In this document: positions 34,136 to 46,000 of the stretch, in pieces
Layout of the letters: each line of letters starts with the position of its first letter
Numbering within the stretch: the stretch's first letter is position 1
Assembly: GCA_016647705.1 (NCBI GenBank)
Contig: CM028330.1
Location: 29,654,649-29,718,648 of the forward strand
Direction of reading: 5' to 3'
DNA length: 64,000 nucleotides
Source: Eucommia ulmoides
Lineage: Eukaryota; Streptophyta; Magnoliopsida; Garryales; Eucommiaceae
Notes under the pieces: generated by a model
The model's database searches: none
What the model saw: only the letters and a program-made list of their open reading frames with translations
What the model was told of the DNA's origin: nothing
Made by a program: the position numbers and the translations under genes

Positions 34136-36558
34136 TGTTGATCCCGAGGCTTTGATGGACAATTAAGAGTTGATGTTTTTTGGTGGAACTAACATGTTTA
34201 TTGAGTGTTTCAGTTTAAGAGTTACATTCAAGATCAAATCATGAAGTAATTATGAAGGATGCAGAGATCAAAATTAAAGAGACGAAGAGTATTAAAGATT
34301 CTGAAGAAATTAACTAAAAACAACCCAAATTTCTTTTACTCTTAATGTATCCCGATTAGGATCAGAAATGATACAAATTAAATAATTTATATTTATGTGT
34401 GTTTAATTTGATGAGATTAAGGTCGTAATTAGTGTTCAAGTATTTGCTCTAATGCGAAATTTAAAAATGAAAAAGCAAGATTAGTATTTAAAATTGAATA
34501 TAAGTGTCAATGGAATTAATCGAGAAAAGAAATCAGTTAAAGGGATTAAAACATCGAAGTTTGGAGTTGAAATAATTTGATAAATTGGTGTTCCAACATT
34601 GATAGGTCAACTGACCACAAAAGGATTTGTTAACCGATTGGCATCGGTTGGAAAAAGAACGAGTCTCAAAATCGATCGGTCAATCGACCAGGGGAGATCA
34701 GTTAACTGATGGACTGAAGTGAGACTCTTTGTATCAATTGGTTAATTGACTAGGGCTAAAATTAGGCCTAGAAGAGCATCTTGAATCGATCGGTTAACCG
34801 ACCTAGGAAGGATCGATTAACTGAGCGGTGTTTGAACAGGACATGGCTAGCATCCTGTATCTATTGGTTGATCGATAGTATAGAGGTCAGTTAACCGACC
34901 GTGTAGTTACAGTTTCAAGAATTTCAGTGATCTGTTAAAAAACTAGCTGTTAACTAGCCGTTTTTGGGATATCTGAGTGAGATATTTTGGTGATTTGGAT
35001 ATGTTGAAGATAATATACACTCATTTTAATATCCCTATAGATATTGTTTATAAAATTGAAGTGTTTCTCAATTTGGTTCATTTAATACTTCTTATCTATA
35101 CGATTTGAGATTGAGAAATAATTTGGGGACTAAATTGATTGTTTTAAAAGCCATATTTGAGTGAAATATACCAGGAATGAATGGTAATGATATATGGGGT
35201 CTATAGGTGCCTTTTAGAGGTTTATCTTGAGAAAATTAGCCGTTCAAGGGTCTGCTTCAATTTGCTTTAAATAGACCTACGAATTTTGATTAAAATACAT
35301 CAAATCAATCAAGAACTATCAGTTCCTGAGCTTTTATAAGAGTTATTATTCTGAGATATATTCGAGAGATCAATTGTGAGATCATTTATGAGAAGTTCTT
35401 GAGTTAAAGCGCTGATTATTTTGGCGTCACTGATTTGAGCTTTCAAGCAATTCAATTTTCAATATTTTGGTGTTTTCTTGGTGAGATCTTTCCAAGCTAT
35501 TATTCTTTATTGTGAATTCATTTTTCTATATTTGTTGGTTGATAAGATCTGAGTAAATTCGATTCTGAACTTAAAGAGCATAATAATCTTTTTGAAACAA
35601 TTTTGTGATTATCTGATTATGTGCTTACTTTTGTGCTACCCACATTTATTATAATCTAATATTGAATTCCTCACTTAAATTCTATTACGAGTAATTTTGG
35701 GACATTAATTGAGTTTAATTGTGTTGAGGTGGTAGAAGTTTTGCGTGGGAAGAAACTCATCGATTTTTGTATTTGGTAAGTTTGTGCGGATTAGATACTG
35801 TTGGGAGTATCTAGTCAAGGTAGCTTGCGTTTCAATCTTTTCCGACAAAATGATTTAGGTTTGATCTTTACCTAGAGTACAAAAAGGTTAGGTTATTATT
35901 TTTCCTTGAAAAGAATTAGGCTCGATTCTTCCTGATTACAATTAATTGTGAGTGAATTGTAATGGTTTCATCCTTACCGGTGAAAAGGATACTGGAGTAT
36001 TTTGTGAGGTTTGATTTTTAGTCAATAAAAGGATTAGGTTTGATCCTTAGCCTATGAAAGGATTAGGTTAGTCTTTAACCTGGTAAAAAGATAAGATTAT
36101 TCATGTGCCTGGGAAAAGAATTGGGGGTGATTCTTCCTATAATAGAATTAGGTTAGACTTTAGCCTTGTAAAAAGTTAAGGTTCTTTCTCAGGTTGGGAA
36201 AAGGATAATTGTAAATGTTGATTTTGAGCCTGGTAAAAGAATCATTGTAAAGGTCTGATTCCTACCTGATAAAAGGATCACGTGGTTTAGTGAGTGCGAA
36301 TCTCTGTGGGGTTCGAATGACTGGATTAGTCAAGAGTAGCTTGGGGAACCAGGATATATCTTTGTGTACTGCTTTGTTACTTTATTTATTTTTTGTTGTT
36401 TGAGTGTGCACCTAGATTTGAACATTTATCTGTTGTGTTATAAAGATAGTAATTGATTTAGGATAAATTGATTATTTAAGTGTTGAAAGATAAGAAATTT
36501 TTCTAAATTTTTATAATTACCCAATTCACCCCCTCTTGGGTAGCTTACTGGGCCGACA
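34136..36558 (+). repeat. 3' LTR of the copia element
   Basis: 2.42 kb, TGTTGATCCC to GGGCCGACA, homologous to the minus-strand LTR at 232-2352. U3 has the palindrome array at 34600-34910. The second half (35860-36270) has many degenerate copies of a GGTAAAAGGATTAGGTT word. Confidence 0.75.
34600..34910 (+). repeat. Array of ATCGGTTAACCGAC-type palindromes in copia LTR
   Basis: About ten variants within 310 bases, among them GGTCAACTGACC, GATCGGTCAATCGACC, GATCAGTTAACTGATG, GATCGGTTAACCGACC and GGTCAGTTAACCGACC. Same motif family as 1630-1935. Confidence 0.85.
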
Positions 36559-37210
36559 TGGTGTTTTATTTAATCTGTTATGAATAGAAACACAATTAAC
36601 AACAAGATAAGTAGTACTTACAATCTCTGCCCATAAGTATTTAGGTTTATTATTTTCTTTGATCATTGACCTTGCCATTTCTTGAAGTGACCTATTTTTT
36701 CTATCAACAATACCATTTTTTTGATGAGTTTTAAGAGCATAAAAATTCTGACTGTATCCATGCTCATCAAGATATTTAGAAATATCCTCATTTTCGAACT
36801 ATTTACCTCTATCACTACAAATGTTAATGATGCATGATTGTTTCTCATTCTCAACACTTGAAAAATACACATGCAACTTCACTTTTATAGTCTTGAATAG
36901 AACCCATGTATAACATTAGAAATCATCAACAACCACAATATAGAATTTACCTCATTGACTAGCAATTGGATTAGGTCCAAATAGATCATAATATTCAATT
37001 CTAATGGATTATATGTAGATCTATTCAATTTCCTTTTAAAAGAAGACTTGACCTTCTTACCAATTTGGCATGAATAATTTTTTTTTTTATATTTTACAAA
37101 TTTAATATTAGACAAGGTTCTAACGAGGTGTTTCTTACAAAGAGTTGGAAAGATCCACGCTACAAACACCCTAAATGTCTATGCCACAACCAATAGTTTT
37201 TAGATAGTTA
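36559..37210 (-). mobile_element. Ty1/copia integrase fragment, minus strand, broken fossil
   Basis: The minus strand shows pre-integrase and integrase wording: CQIGKKVKSSFK and STYNPLELN near 37000-37080, then VENEKQSCIINV, YLDEHGYSQNFYA and QKNGIVDRKNRSLQEMARSM further along. It stops exactly at the 3' LTR end of the plus-strand copia element, which presumably inserted into it. Old. Confidence 0.75.
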
Positions 37211-37214
37211 GATA

Positions 37215-38900
37215 AAATGATGAATATAGGCGGGCCCCTAAGGGTTCTAGAGAGAGAAACTTTGACATTTCCAAGCCAATGCCTTCCTCGTCGTTATGAG
37301 AGTCCCGATCCATTGCTGTTGGGTTTGGTTGGACCAATTCTTCAGTTGTATTTAGCTGTTGATCATTTTCTGTTATAGATTTGAAGACTCTCCAGTGGTG
37401 ATTTGGGCTTTCTCTGCCATTGGTTCAACTGCAGCAATTTCTTCTTAGAAAGGCTAGGAAGTAGAGCTTCTATGACGTAGGGCATTTTTCAGTTGAGGGC
37501 TTCGTCAAGGCTTATATATTAGAGTTTGAGCATTTGGATCTAGTTTATATCGATCTCGATGTCAAGTTGGTTGATTATATCTCGTTTTTCCTAAATCAAT
37601 TATAGATTTCTCGTTGGGTCAGTGTTTGGTTCGCTGGTTATTTCAAAATTTATCAGGTCGTCGATTAGGGGGGTGTTTTATTGGGTTTGTGGGTGTAAAA
37701 TAGGGTCAGTTTATTCCCAGAGATAGTTTGGTCATGGTTCAGCCAGGCCAACTGCCAGTAGATTCCTTGCCTCATGCTTCTGGGCCATTTCTATCTTTTG
37801 CACAAAAATATTTCTCATATATCCTCGCTTCAGAAGTGAATCCAATTATCGAATTAAAACCTTCTGCCACTCATAAGGGTGAACGAGCAGTTTCTTCTTT
37901 GATCAAGAAATTCAAGGTTTGGCTAAACCATTTCGATGCACTTTGGTGGGTATGTTTTCTCATAGAAAACTGCCCTTTTTAGATTTGGATTTTTTTTTAT
38001 TTTTATTTTTTTCGAAATTAGGTCTAAATAGGGGTTTTAAGATTAGTTTTCTTGATAGAAAAACATGTGCTTATATGGTTAACTAAAAATGAGATTTTTC
38101 AAAGGATTTGGTTAAAAGGAATTTGGTTTGTTCATGCTTATCCAATGCATATTTTCAAATGTTCTTTTGTATTTCCATCTCATTTAGAATCAATTGTTGC
38201 TCCAGTATGGATTTCGTTACCTAAGCATTCCATTCATTTCTATAATGCTCAAACTATCTTTTTCTATTATTCAATCATTTGCTAGTCCGTTGAGATTGGA
38301 TTCTACAATTGTGGAGTTATCAAGCCAATATTTAGCTTGCGTGTGGGATAAAATTTATCTGCTTAAGCCTAGGCCAAATAGAGTTTGGATCGGTAAAGGG
38401 GATGATAATTGTGATTTTTTGGCAACCATTTTGTTTTGAAAATATTCCTCTGTATTACAACCATTTCCTTCATCAAGGTCATGATAAGAGTTCATGTAAG
38501 ACAACATCTCCATAAAATGAATTGAAGCAAGTAATCAACGAGAAACGCCACAAAGATAGGGAGAGTAATCAAGTTCTGGTACAAGGAGAAGATAAAAATA
38601 TTGCAGACGCAGGCTTTGAAAAATCTAGTAATTTCACTCGGTCGCAAGAAATTTAGGAGGCAAAGGAAGTAGTTGGGGAAGGTTAAACGGTAACGAATAT
38701 CATCAAGTGTAGTTGATGCAAGAATTGGGCAACAAACGATTCTTTCCACTAATCAAAATTTTCTGTTTAGGGAAGATAGTAGAGGAAAAGACAATTCTTC
38801 TAGCACTCAAGAGTCAGATCTTAACAAAGAATATGTTTTTAATAAAATGATTATTAGAGATGAGGAAGTTCTTTCTGATGGTATGGGTTTGGAGGCTTAT
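37215..38900 (+). mobile_element. LINE ORF1-type relic (DUF4283 domain), left part
   Basis: Plus-strand remains of a plant L1-type ORF1 protein, an RNA-binding protein with a DUF4283 domain. The first part of the frame is ATG 37734 to 37982 (SGPFLSFAQKYF, HKGERAV). After a frame change it goes on at 38052-38439 with HVLIWLTKNEIFQRIWLKG, PMHIFKCSFVF, APVWISLPK, LRLDS and LKPRPNRVWIGKG, the classic DUF4283 order. A CCHC-like PLYYNH stretch follows. The untranslated front (37215-37730) is fairly GC-rich. No LINE reverse transcriptase is found, so this is an ORF1-only, non-autonomous or internally deleted copy. Element D splits it at 38900. Confidence 0.75.
38896..38900 (+). repeat. Target-site duplication CTTAT (left) of element D
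   Basis: CTTAT precedes TGATAGGTG at 38901 and recurs at 47076-47080 after the D 3' LTR. Confidence 0.8.
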
Positions 38901-40476
38901 TGATAGGTGTGATCTACCTACATATTTCCAAACCGGTTTTGTTAGTTTTAGAGTATTTTTATAGTTATTTTTATTATGTTTTAATTAGTTTTTGTACTTT
39001 TTGTATAAATCAGGTGTGTGAGGCAAAAATATAGGAAACTGGAGTGAAAACGATGAGATTAGACCAACAACGATCGAAGAACGGTGGAAAAACGAGTAAG
39101 GCAGCAATATTCTGAAAGAAGCCTACCACCATGGTGTCTAAACCTCTGCCGCGGCGGTGAAAATGCAGAGAATGACCTATTCTTGCTAGACACTTACTGC
39201 TTAGGTGGTGAAACTGTAGAATGTCAACCAAATCCACCATTGTCTTCACCGCCGCGATGATCAACCAATCGACCTACTCACTGCCTAAGCGGTGACCTCT
39301 GCATAATTTAGATATTTTGTTTAGATATTTTTCCTATAAATACCCTCTCCTCTCCCTTCCTCTTGGGTGTTTTGGCCGCTAGAGCCCCTTGGGCTGTAGT
39401 TAGGGTTGGATTTAGGAGTGTTAGAGGAAGAGCTCACATCCCGAAGTGGAGGAAGACGACGAAGCAATCGTTGAATAGTTCTTAGCGACAAATCTTTGGA
39501 CGAGGCTAAGTTCTTCAATTTCTTCCCGTATTTCTTTAACTTAGGATATTGTGAGTATCTTTAGCTCATTCTTTATTTGTAAATGCAGTTATGGTTGTAG
39601 TTTAACATGAATTGTATAGGGATTAACGGTATATTTATAAATATGTGATTCGGATGATTTCGGTGTTGCATTATATTTGTTCTTCAGAGTTTGATTGTCT
39701 ATATCGTATTGTTATGTTTATTATGCTTAGAATGATATTCAGAGAATCCGGGGTTTGACAAACCCCGGATTCGGACTAATGTAAACATAACGCCAATCGA
39801 TGATGTTGGGGCGAGACTTATGTGACCTAGGGTTGTTAAGATGTTGAGGGGGACTTCTTTATTGACTCGAAGTCATGTATTCCCCCGTCTTACAGTCGGG
39901 AGAGGTGGCGGTGGATTTTTAGAATTGAGATTGTCGTTAGGGTAAATACAACGCGACGATCTAATGACCCGGTCAGGAGTTGGATTGTGTGTAATCAATG
40001 ACGTTAGGGGCGAGACTCACATGACCTAGGGTCATTAAGACGTTGAGGGGGACTTATTTGTTGACACAAATTCGCGTTATATCCCTTATCTTACACTCAA
40101 GAGAGGTAGCGGGGGAGTTTACGAACTGAGATTGTCAAATAGGTCGAAGACCATAAACGTAAGTCAATCGAGATCGAACACGTATTTGTAAACCGAATTA
40201 ATCCCTAGACAATTATTTCCTCTAAAACATCTCATTAGATTAGTATAGTTAATTTAGGTTATATTAGTATTAGTATTAATTAAATTAAATACATTTGTTT
40301 TTAGCCTAGATAAAGTTAGGTAATGATAAACACAATACTCGATAGTAACGAACACCAATCCTTGTGGATACGATACCTGATCTTAAACGATCACACTATA
40401 CTAAAACTTTGACCTCGTACACTTCCGAGTAGTCAATACGCGAGCGCATAACAAACACTCCACCGTACCAAGTTTT

Positions 40477-40565
40477 TTGCGCCGTTGCCGGGGATTGGTT
40501 TGTCGAATTCGGTTTTAGGCAATTGTCACAAAGTTTTTGATGACGTTGACGGGGATTGGATAGAG
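40477..40565 (+). promoter_or_regulatory. Primer-binding site of D and a second PBS-like copy
   Basis: TTGCGCCGTTGCCGGGGATT (from 40477) matches tRNA-Asp apart from one base. About 60 bases on, AAGTTTTTGATGACGTTG and then ACGGGGATTGG repeats the same layout in degenerate form. B and C also show a second module. Confidence 0.75.
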
Positions 40566-42349
40566 TCATTGTCGATATTGTGAGTAAATGACCTGATTTT
40601 ACTTTAGGCATTTATTTTGTATATAATCTTTGTTTTGTAGTTTTGTTTTTGTTTCTTATGTAGGGTACTTGGCGATGTTAGATTGACGGGTATTGATGCA
40701 TCAATTTCGACGAGATTCCAATCCGTTTTATGGTGTGTGGTCATGCACATAAGCTGGTGAGGCGTGTCGTTGAAAGATCGGGCCATCCAGTGCAATATCT
40801 TGCCAAGCTTGAGGGCGTTCTGAATATGTTGGGTGGAGGACATTAAACCACGCGCTTTTTGGGAGGCAACCCAAGGTCAAATAAATTAAATCCATCTCCG
40901 TCGAATTTAAACGGAGGCAAGATCCTCTCGCCTCCCAGGTACGTGTTCAAAACCTCCTTCGTCAGCATGCTTAAATTTCATATGTTGAGAATGATGATTT
41001 GGTTCACTGAGGACACTATTATTTTTGAGTTCATAAGTGATGTATAGTATGTTAGTTATGTGTTATTATTTTCTCGTATTGCATGTTTGTTTAGGTTAGT
41101 TTGTGTTTGCTTGTTGTTGTTGTTGCATGTTGAGTTTTGGGTTCATCTGGGCTGTTACCCAATGATGACATTACCCCTGGTTGTTTTCGAGGTCAAGGGT
41201 AATACCCATGCATGTGTGATTTTGTGTGCTTGACATTGCGTTTTGGTAAAAATTATTGAAGATCCTAATTTGCACGAGCACATAGACTCAATGTATTTCT
41301 ATTCAATTGATTTGAGGACGATTATCGATTGGCTAAACTCATAACAAATTAAGGATTCTAGAACTTGATTGAGGGAAAACTTGAGGCGAAATCCAAGGCA
41401 AGGTAGTTTAGGAGACATGATTTAGGCATTCGTTTTGTCGCTTTAGCCTTTTTACCCTACCATGTAACATGTTTGCCCTGTCGAAGTCTTAATGCCAATT
41501 CAATTCTGAACACATAAACAAATACCCTAGCCAGTTGATCTTTTTCCAAACCTTAATCATTGAATTTAAAGGCACATTTGAGTGAATTAAGTTAGCATTT
41601 ATATATGCTACTTGATGTAAGCGGTTGGGTTTAGGGAGAACTTCGGATTGGTTTGGTATTCGATTACTCACTGGTCGTTTTTCTTTCGTTTTAACCACAC
41701 CTGTGAAATCATAATAATCGAAAAAGTTTGGGGGTGTGATTATTTAGAAAAAAAATCATTTTTTTTACAAGTGAGTATTACGTTCTTATATTGTTTATTC
41801 AAAATTGTTTCCCAATTTATCTGTGGGATTTTGAGAGTGAATGTGCCAAGCGTTTAGCCTTGGGTAACGTCAAGTTAACAACGTTAACCCATTTTCTTTT
41901 CCAAAATACCCTTGGCCAGATATACCAAAACCGAACCAAGTCATTTTGATCTCTATGAGCTTCCAATCCTACATTAGTGGAGAGTGGACCCTAATCCGGC
42001 ATATGGTAATCCTTGTCCTATACGGTCTAAGTCATGAATTTCGTTGGGGGATAATCTAATCCAGTCGTTGTATAGTTATATTATTGAGTCTCACACTAAC
42101 ACATTTATAGGATCTAGAATGGCGTTCACCATTATTGCATGTCGAAATTCTAGAACCACATGATGTGTTTTACCTCCTGAACTCAATATAACTGGCGGTT
42201 GTTGAGGGAAAAATAAATAGGTTGTTAGAAGAAGTCAAAACTCGCATGTCGTTATGTTTAGATTGTTTTTAGGATGTTTGTTATTTTATTTCGTTGTGTT
42301 TTTTCATTTTTGTGTGTGTGTTTTGCTCGAGGACTAGCAAAATTCCAAG
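40566..42349 (+). other. Non-coding interior of element D
   Basis: About 1.8 kb with the same conserved blocks as A: CGGAGGCAAGATCCTCTCG near 40912, TTCATCTGGGC near 41141, and TACATTAGTGGAGAG near 41970. No gag or pol is seen. Confidence 0.7.
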
Positions 42350-43846
42350 TTTGGGGGTATTTGATAGGTGTGATCTACCTACATATTTTCGAATCGGTTT
42401 TGTTAGTTTTAGAGTATTTTTATAGTTATTTTTATTATGTTTTAATTAGTTTTTATACTTTTTGTATAAATCAGGTGTGTGGGGACAGAAAGATAGGAAA
42501 CTAGAGCAAAAACGATGAGATCGAACTAAGAACGGTCGAAGAACGGTGAAAAAACGAGCAAGGTGGCAATATTCTGAAAGAAGCTTACCGCCGCAGCGGT
42601 AAAAATACAAAGAATAACCTATTCTTGCTGGACACTCACCGCCTAGGTAGTGAAACTGTAGAATGTCAACAAAATCCACCGATGTGTTCACCGCCGCGGC
42701 GATCAACCAACCGACCTACTCACCGCCTAGGCGGTGACCTCTGCACAGTTTAGATATTTTGTTTAGATATTTTTCCTATAAAATACCCTATGCTCTCCCT
42801 TCCTCTTGGATGTTTTGGCCACTAGACCCCCTTGGGCTATACTTAGGGTTGGATTTAGGAGTGTTAGAGGAAGAGCTCACATCCCGAATTGGAGGAAGAC
42901 GACAGAGCAATTGTTGAATGGTTCTTAGATACAAATCTTCGGACGAGGCTAAGTTATTTGATTTCTTCATTTATTTCTTTAACTTAGGATATTGTGAGCA
43001 TGCTTAGCTCGTTATTTATTTGTAAATGCGGTTATGGCCGTAGTTAAACATGGATTGTATATGGATTAACGCTATATTTATAAATATGTGATTAAGATGA
43101 TTTTGGTGTTGCGTTTATATTTGTTCTTCGTACTTTGATTGTGTTTATCATATTGTTATGTTTATTATGCTTAGAATGATATTCGGAGAATCTAGGGTTT
43201 GACAAACCCCGGATTCGGACTAATGTAATCATAATGCCAATCGATGACGTTGGGGCGAGACTTACGTGACCTAGGATCATTATGACGTTGAGAGGGACTT
43301 CTTCATTAACTCAAAGTCATGTATTCCCCCGTCTTACATTTGAGAGAGATGGCTGTGGAGTTTTAGAACTGAGATTGTCGATAGAGTAAACACAACGCGA
43401 CGATCCAAGGACTCGGTCGGGAGTTGGATTGTGTGCAATCAATGACGTTGGGGAGAGACTCACGTGACCTAGGGTCGTTAAGATGTTGAAGGGGACTTCT
43501 TCTTTGACACGAAATCACGTTATGTAAGACCCCGACCTTGGGCATACGTATAAATTAAGTCGCGTTTAAAATTACCTCGAAAATAATGGGGTTGATGGTG
43601 TTAATTATGAATTTGAGGGCTTAATTCGTAAATGTTTTCAAACATGAAGGGGATAAATTGCAATCTTCATAAATATTAAAATTTAGAATGAGTTTAAATT
43701 ACGATCCTAGCTAAAATAGCGGGGCGGATTTTGACATTTAAGTTGTGATTTAAAAGTTTAGGGGGTCAAAGTATAAATCTTCAAAAATATTAAAAATAAA
43801 AACATGAAACTTAACAAAAATGAGGGGGGCTTGGTGTAATTATTGA

Positions 43847-44012
43847 TATATATATATATGTATATATATACATATATGTATATGTATATATATATGTATA
43901 TGTATACATATATATGTATACATATACATATACATATATATGTATACATATACATATACATATATATGTATACATATACATATATATATACATATACATA
44001 TATATATATATA
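43847..44012. repeat. Compound TA/TG/CA microsatellite
   Basis: About 165 bases of TATATATG, TATACATA and similar words. It is nearly self-complementary, hence open frames on both strands that are not genes. Confidence 0.95.
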
Positions 44013-44073
44013 GCTTAAGTCGGTGGAAGTGGAGAAGGGAGAAATGGGACGCGTGGCCTGCCATCAGATCATA

Positions 44074-44112
<39 letters not shown>
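44074..44112. repeat. (CA)n microsatellite
   Basis: Nearly pure CA of about 39 bases inside solo LTR 2. Confidence 0.95.
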
Positions 44113-44113
<1 letters not shown>

Positions 44114-45912
44114 AGAGAATGAAGAAGAATGGAGAAGGATTGAGAAGAGAAGAGAAGAGGAAGAGAGAGAGAGGAGAACCGGAGAAGAGAGAGAGAAGGC
44201 AGTCGGCATCGTTATGGTCTCACCGGCGGTGGTTTGTGAGTCACCATTGATCGGCTAACAGGAAACCGAAATAGAAAAGAAAGAGAGAGAGAGAGAGAAT
44301 CGACAGTGGCATTCACTGGTAAGGGATCGATAGTCGGAAATCATGTGGGTTTGTGTGTGTATGAGTATTTTGTGTGTGTGTTCAACTGTGATCAATGTGT
44401 GTATGTGACTTGGGGTGTGTGTGTGTGTGTTCGGTTTGCTTGACGGTTGTTCAGTAATTCGGTGGTGTGGGTTTTGATCACCGGCGGTGGGTTAGAGAGA
44501 GAAAACTTGTCGGTGGCGTGTGATTGTCCTGTTCCGTCGCCGGTGGTGTTGTTGTGATTAGTGTGTGTGGGGGTGTTCGTTCAGTTGATTTCATGGGTGT
44601 CGGATTGAACGCGTATGTGTGTGTGTGGCTCGGTTGTGTGGGTGCCGTTTGCCGGTGGGCTATGTGGGTTGCTATTATGGGTGTATGTGTGATTGTAGTG
44701 CGTATGTGTGTGATTTGATGTGTGCTGTGGGTGCATGTGCTGTCCAATTGTGTGTGTGTGGGTAATCATTGTGGGTGTGGCATCGCCATCATCTGGCGAG
44801 TGTGGGCGTACGGTTCAGCGTCATTGGTGTGGGTGCGTGTGTGTTTTTGCTTCTCCAGTGGTGGGCTGAAACGAAACCGAAATAGAAATGGCCGTGGGGG
44901 TGTGTGACTGGAGGTAGCGTTGCTGGCATTGGGAGTTTTAGTGAGAGAGAGCGACAACCGACGTGTGTATTAGTCTGACTTTGTTGTGCGTGTGTGGGTG
45001 TAATCGGCCGGCGATCATGTGCGTCCGTGGGTGAATTGTGATGGGTCGGCTGAATCTATAGCGGAAACAGAAGAGAGAGAGCTGGTGGGGCGGCGAGAAT
45101 TGATTGGCAGCAGAGAACCCAACAAACAGAACCAAAGGAGAAAAAGAAAAGAAAAGGAAGGAAAAGGAAAAAGGGAAATTTGTATAAACCACGCCACTAA
45201 ACTTAATGATCCAATCTCGCAGCCGACCGAAAAATTTGGAAAAAAGGTAGAATTTCAAACTTCTATAATATATGTATTTAAATGCCTAAATTGAAAATAA
45301 CGATAGGAAATAGATCGATATAGTAATTTCATAATAAAGCGTGGGGAATAGGGAATTACGAAATTTAGGATCTACAATTCGTGATTTAGATATGTTTACG
45401 TAAAATATTAATTTAGGCCCTATCCCTATTAGGTTCGTAGGTACTGGAGTACCAGTAGATGATAATTGGCAAGAGTTTATGGAAACGGATATTCAGGTGA
45501 GTGTACTGTCTTCTTGCAAATCTATTTTTATATATGTGATGAAAAATGTGTTTACTTAAAACTGTACGATTTTATAAATGATATGGATCAAGCAGGTTTT
45601 GGGTGAGTTGGTAAATTGGATTTTCGTTGAATTATGTTGGTTTTAAAAAGAAAGATTAAAAATGATTTGTTGGATTTGGTAGTTTTAAAAGAGAGTGGAA
45701 CAATGCCTAGTTTTCTAATAACAAAGGTGGAAAAATGGTTTTTACTGAAATCAGTAGGTATTTTAGATGAAAGTGAAAAACATGGTTTTTGAATTAAATT
45801 GGTTTTGGAAATGAAGGTTGAGATTTGTGATTTGACGATGTGGATTGATGATATTGATTAGACGATTGTTATAGATTTGTGGTTTAATGATGATGTTATG
45901 GATTATATTTCT

Positions 45913-46000
45913 CCCCGTAAGGGGTGTGGATTATATTCTCCCTGTAAGGGGTGTGGATTTCTTCCCGTAAGGGATGTGGATATTTCTCCCCATAATGAGG
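45913..46000 (+). repeat. Tandem GTAA tetraloop hairpins in solo LTR 2
   Basis: CCCCGTAAGGGG (45913-45924), CCCTGTAAGGGG (45940-45951), TCCCGTAAGGGA (45963-45974) and a weaker CCCCATAATGAGG (about 45988-46000). Units are about 25 bases, separated by TGTGGAT. Stem of four pairs, GNRA-type loop. Confidence 0.85.

Larger units (their letters stand above)
31020..36558 (+). mobile_element. Ty1/copia (SIRE-like) element with shortened interior and 3' LTR, fossil
   Basis: Plus-strand copia remains. A gag C-terminal zinc-knuckle region with CYYCNRV and CPFRN lies near 31255-31315. RT C-terminal sequence (ELTFFLELQIK, YGLDDAK, GMIGSLLYF) lies at 32472-32855. RNase H (ALSTTEAEYMAA, CDNKTAICLSKNP, TKHIEIRHHFIRD) lies at 32852-33247, and LADIFTK near 33294. 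Then come three tandem repeats, a PPT and the 3' LTR. Protease, integrase and most of RT are absent, and no 5' LTR is seen. Broken; moderately old. It sits against a minus-strand copia integrase piece, probably its insertion target. Confidence 0.8.

Noticed and set aside
43758-44112. Frames of repeated I/Y/C/V residues on both strands
   Set aside because: Pure microsatellite translation.
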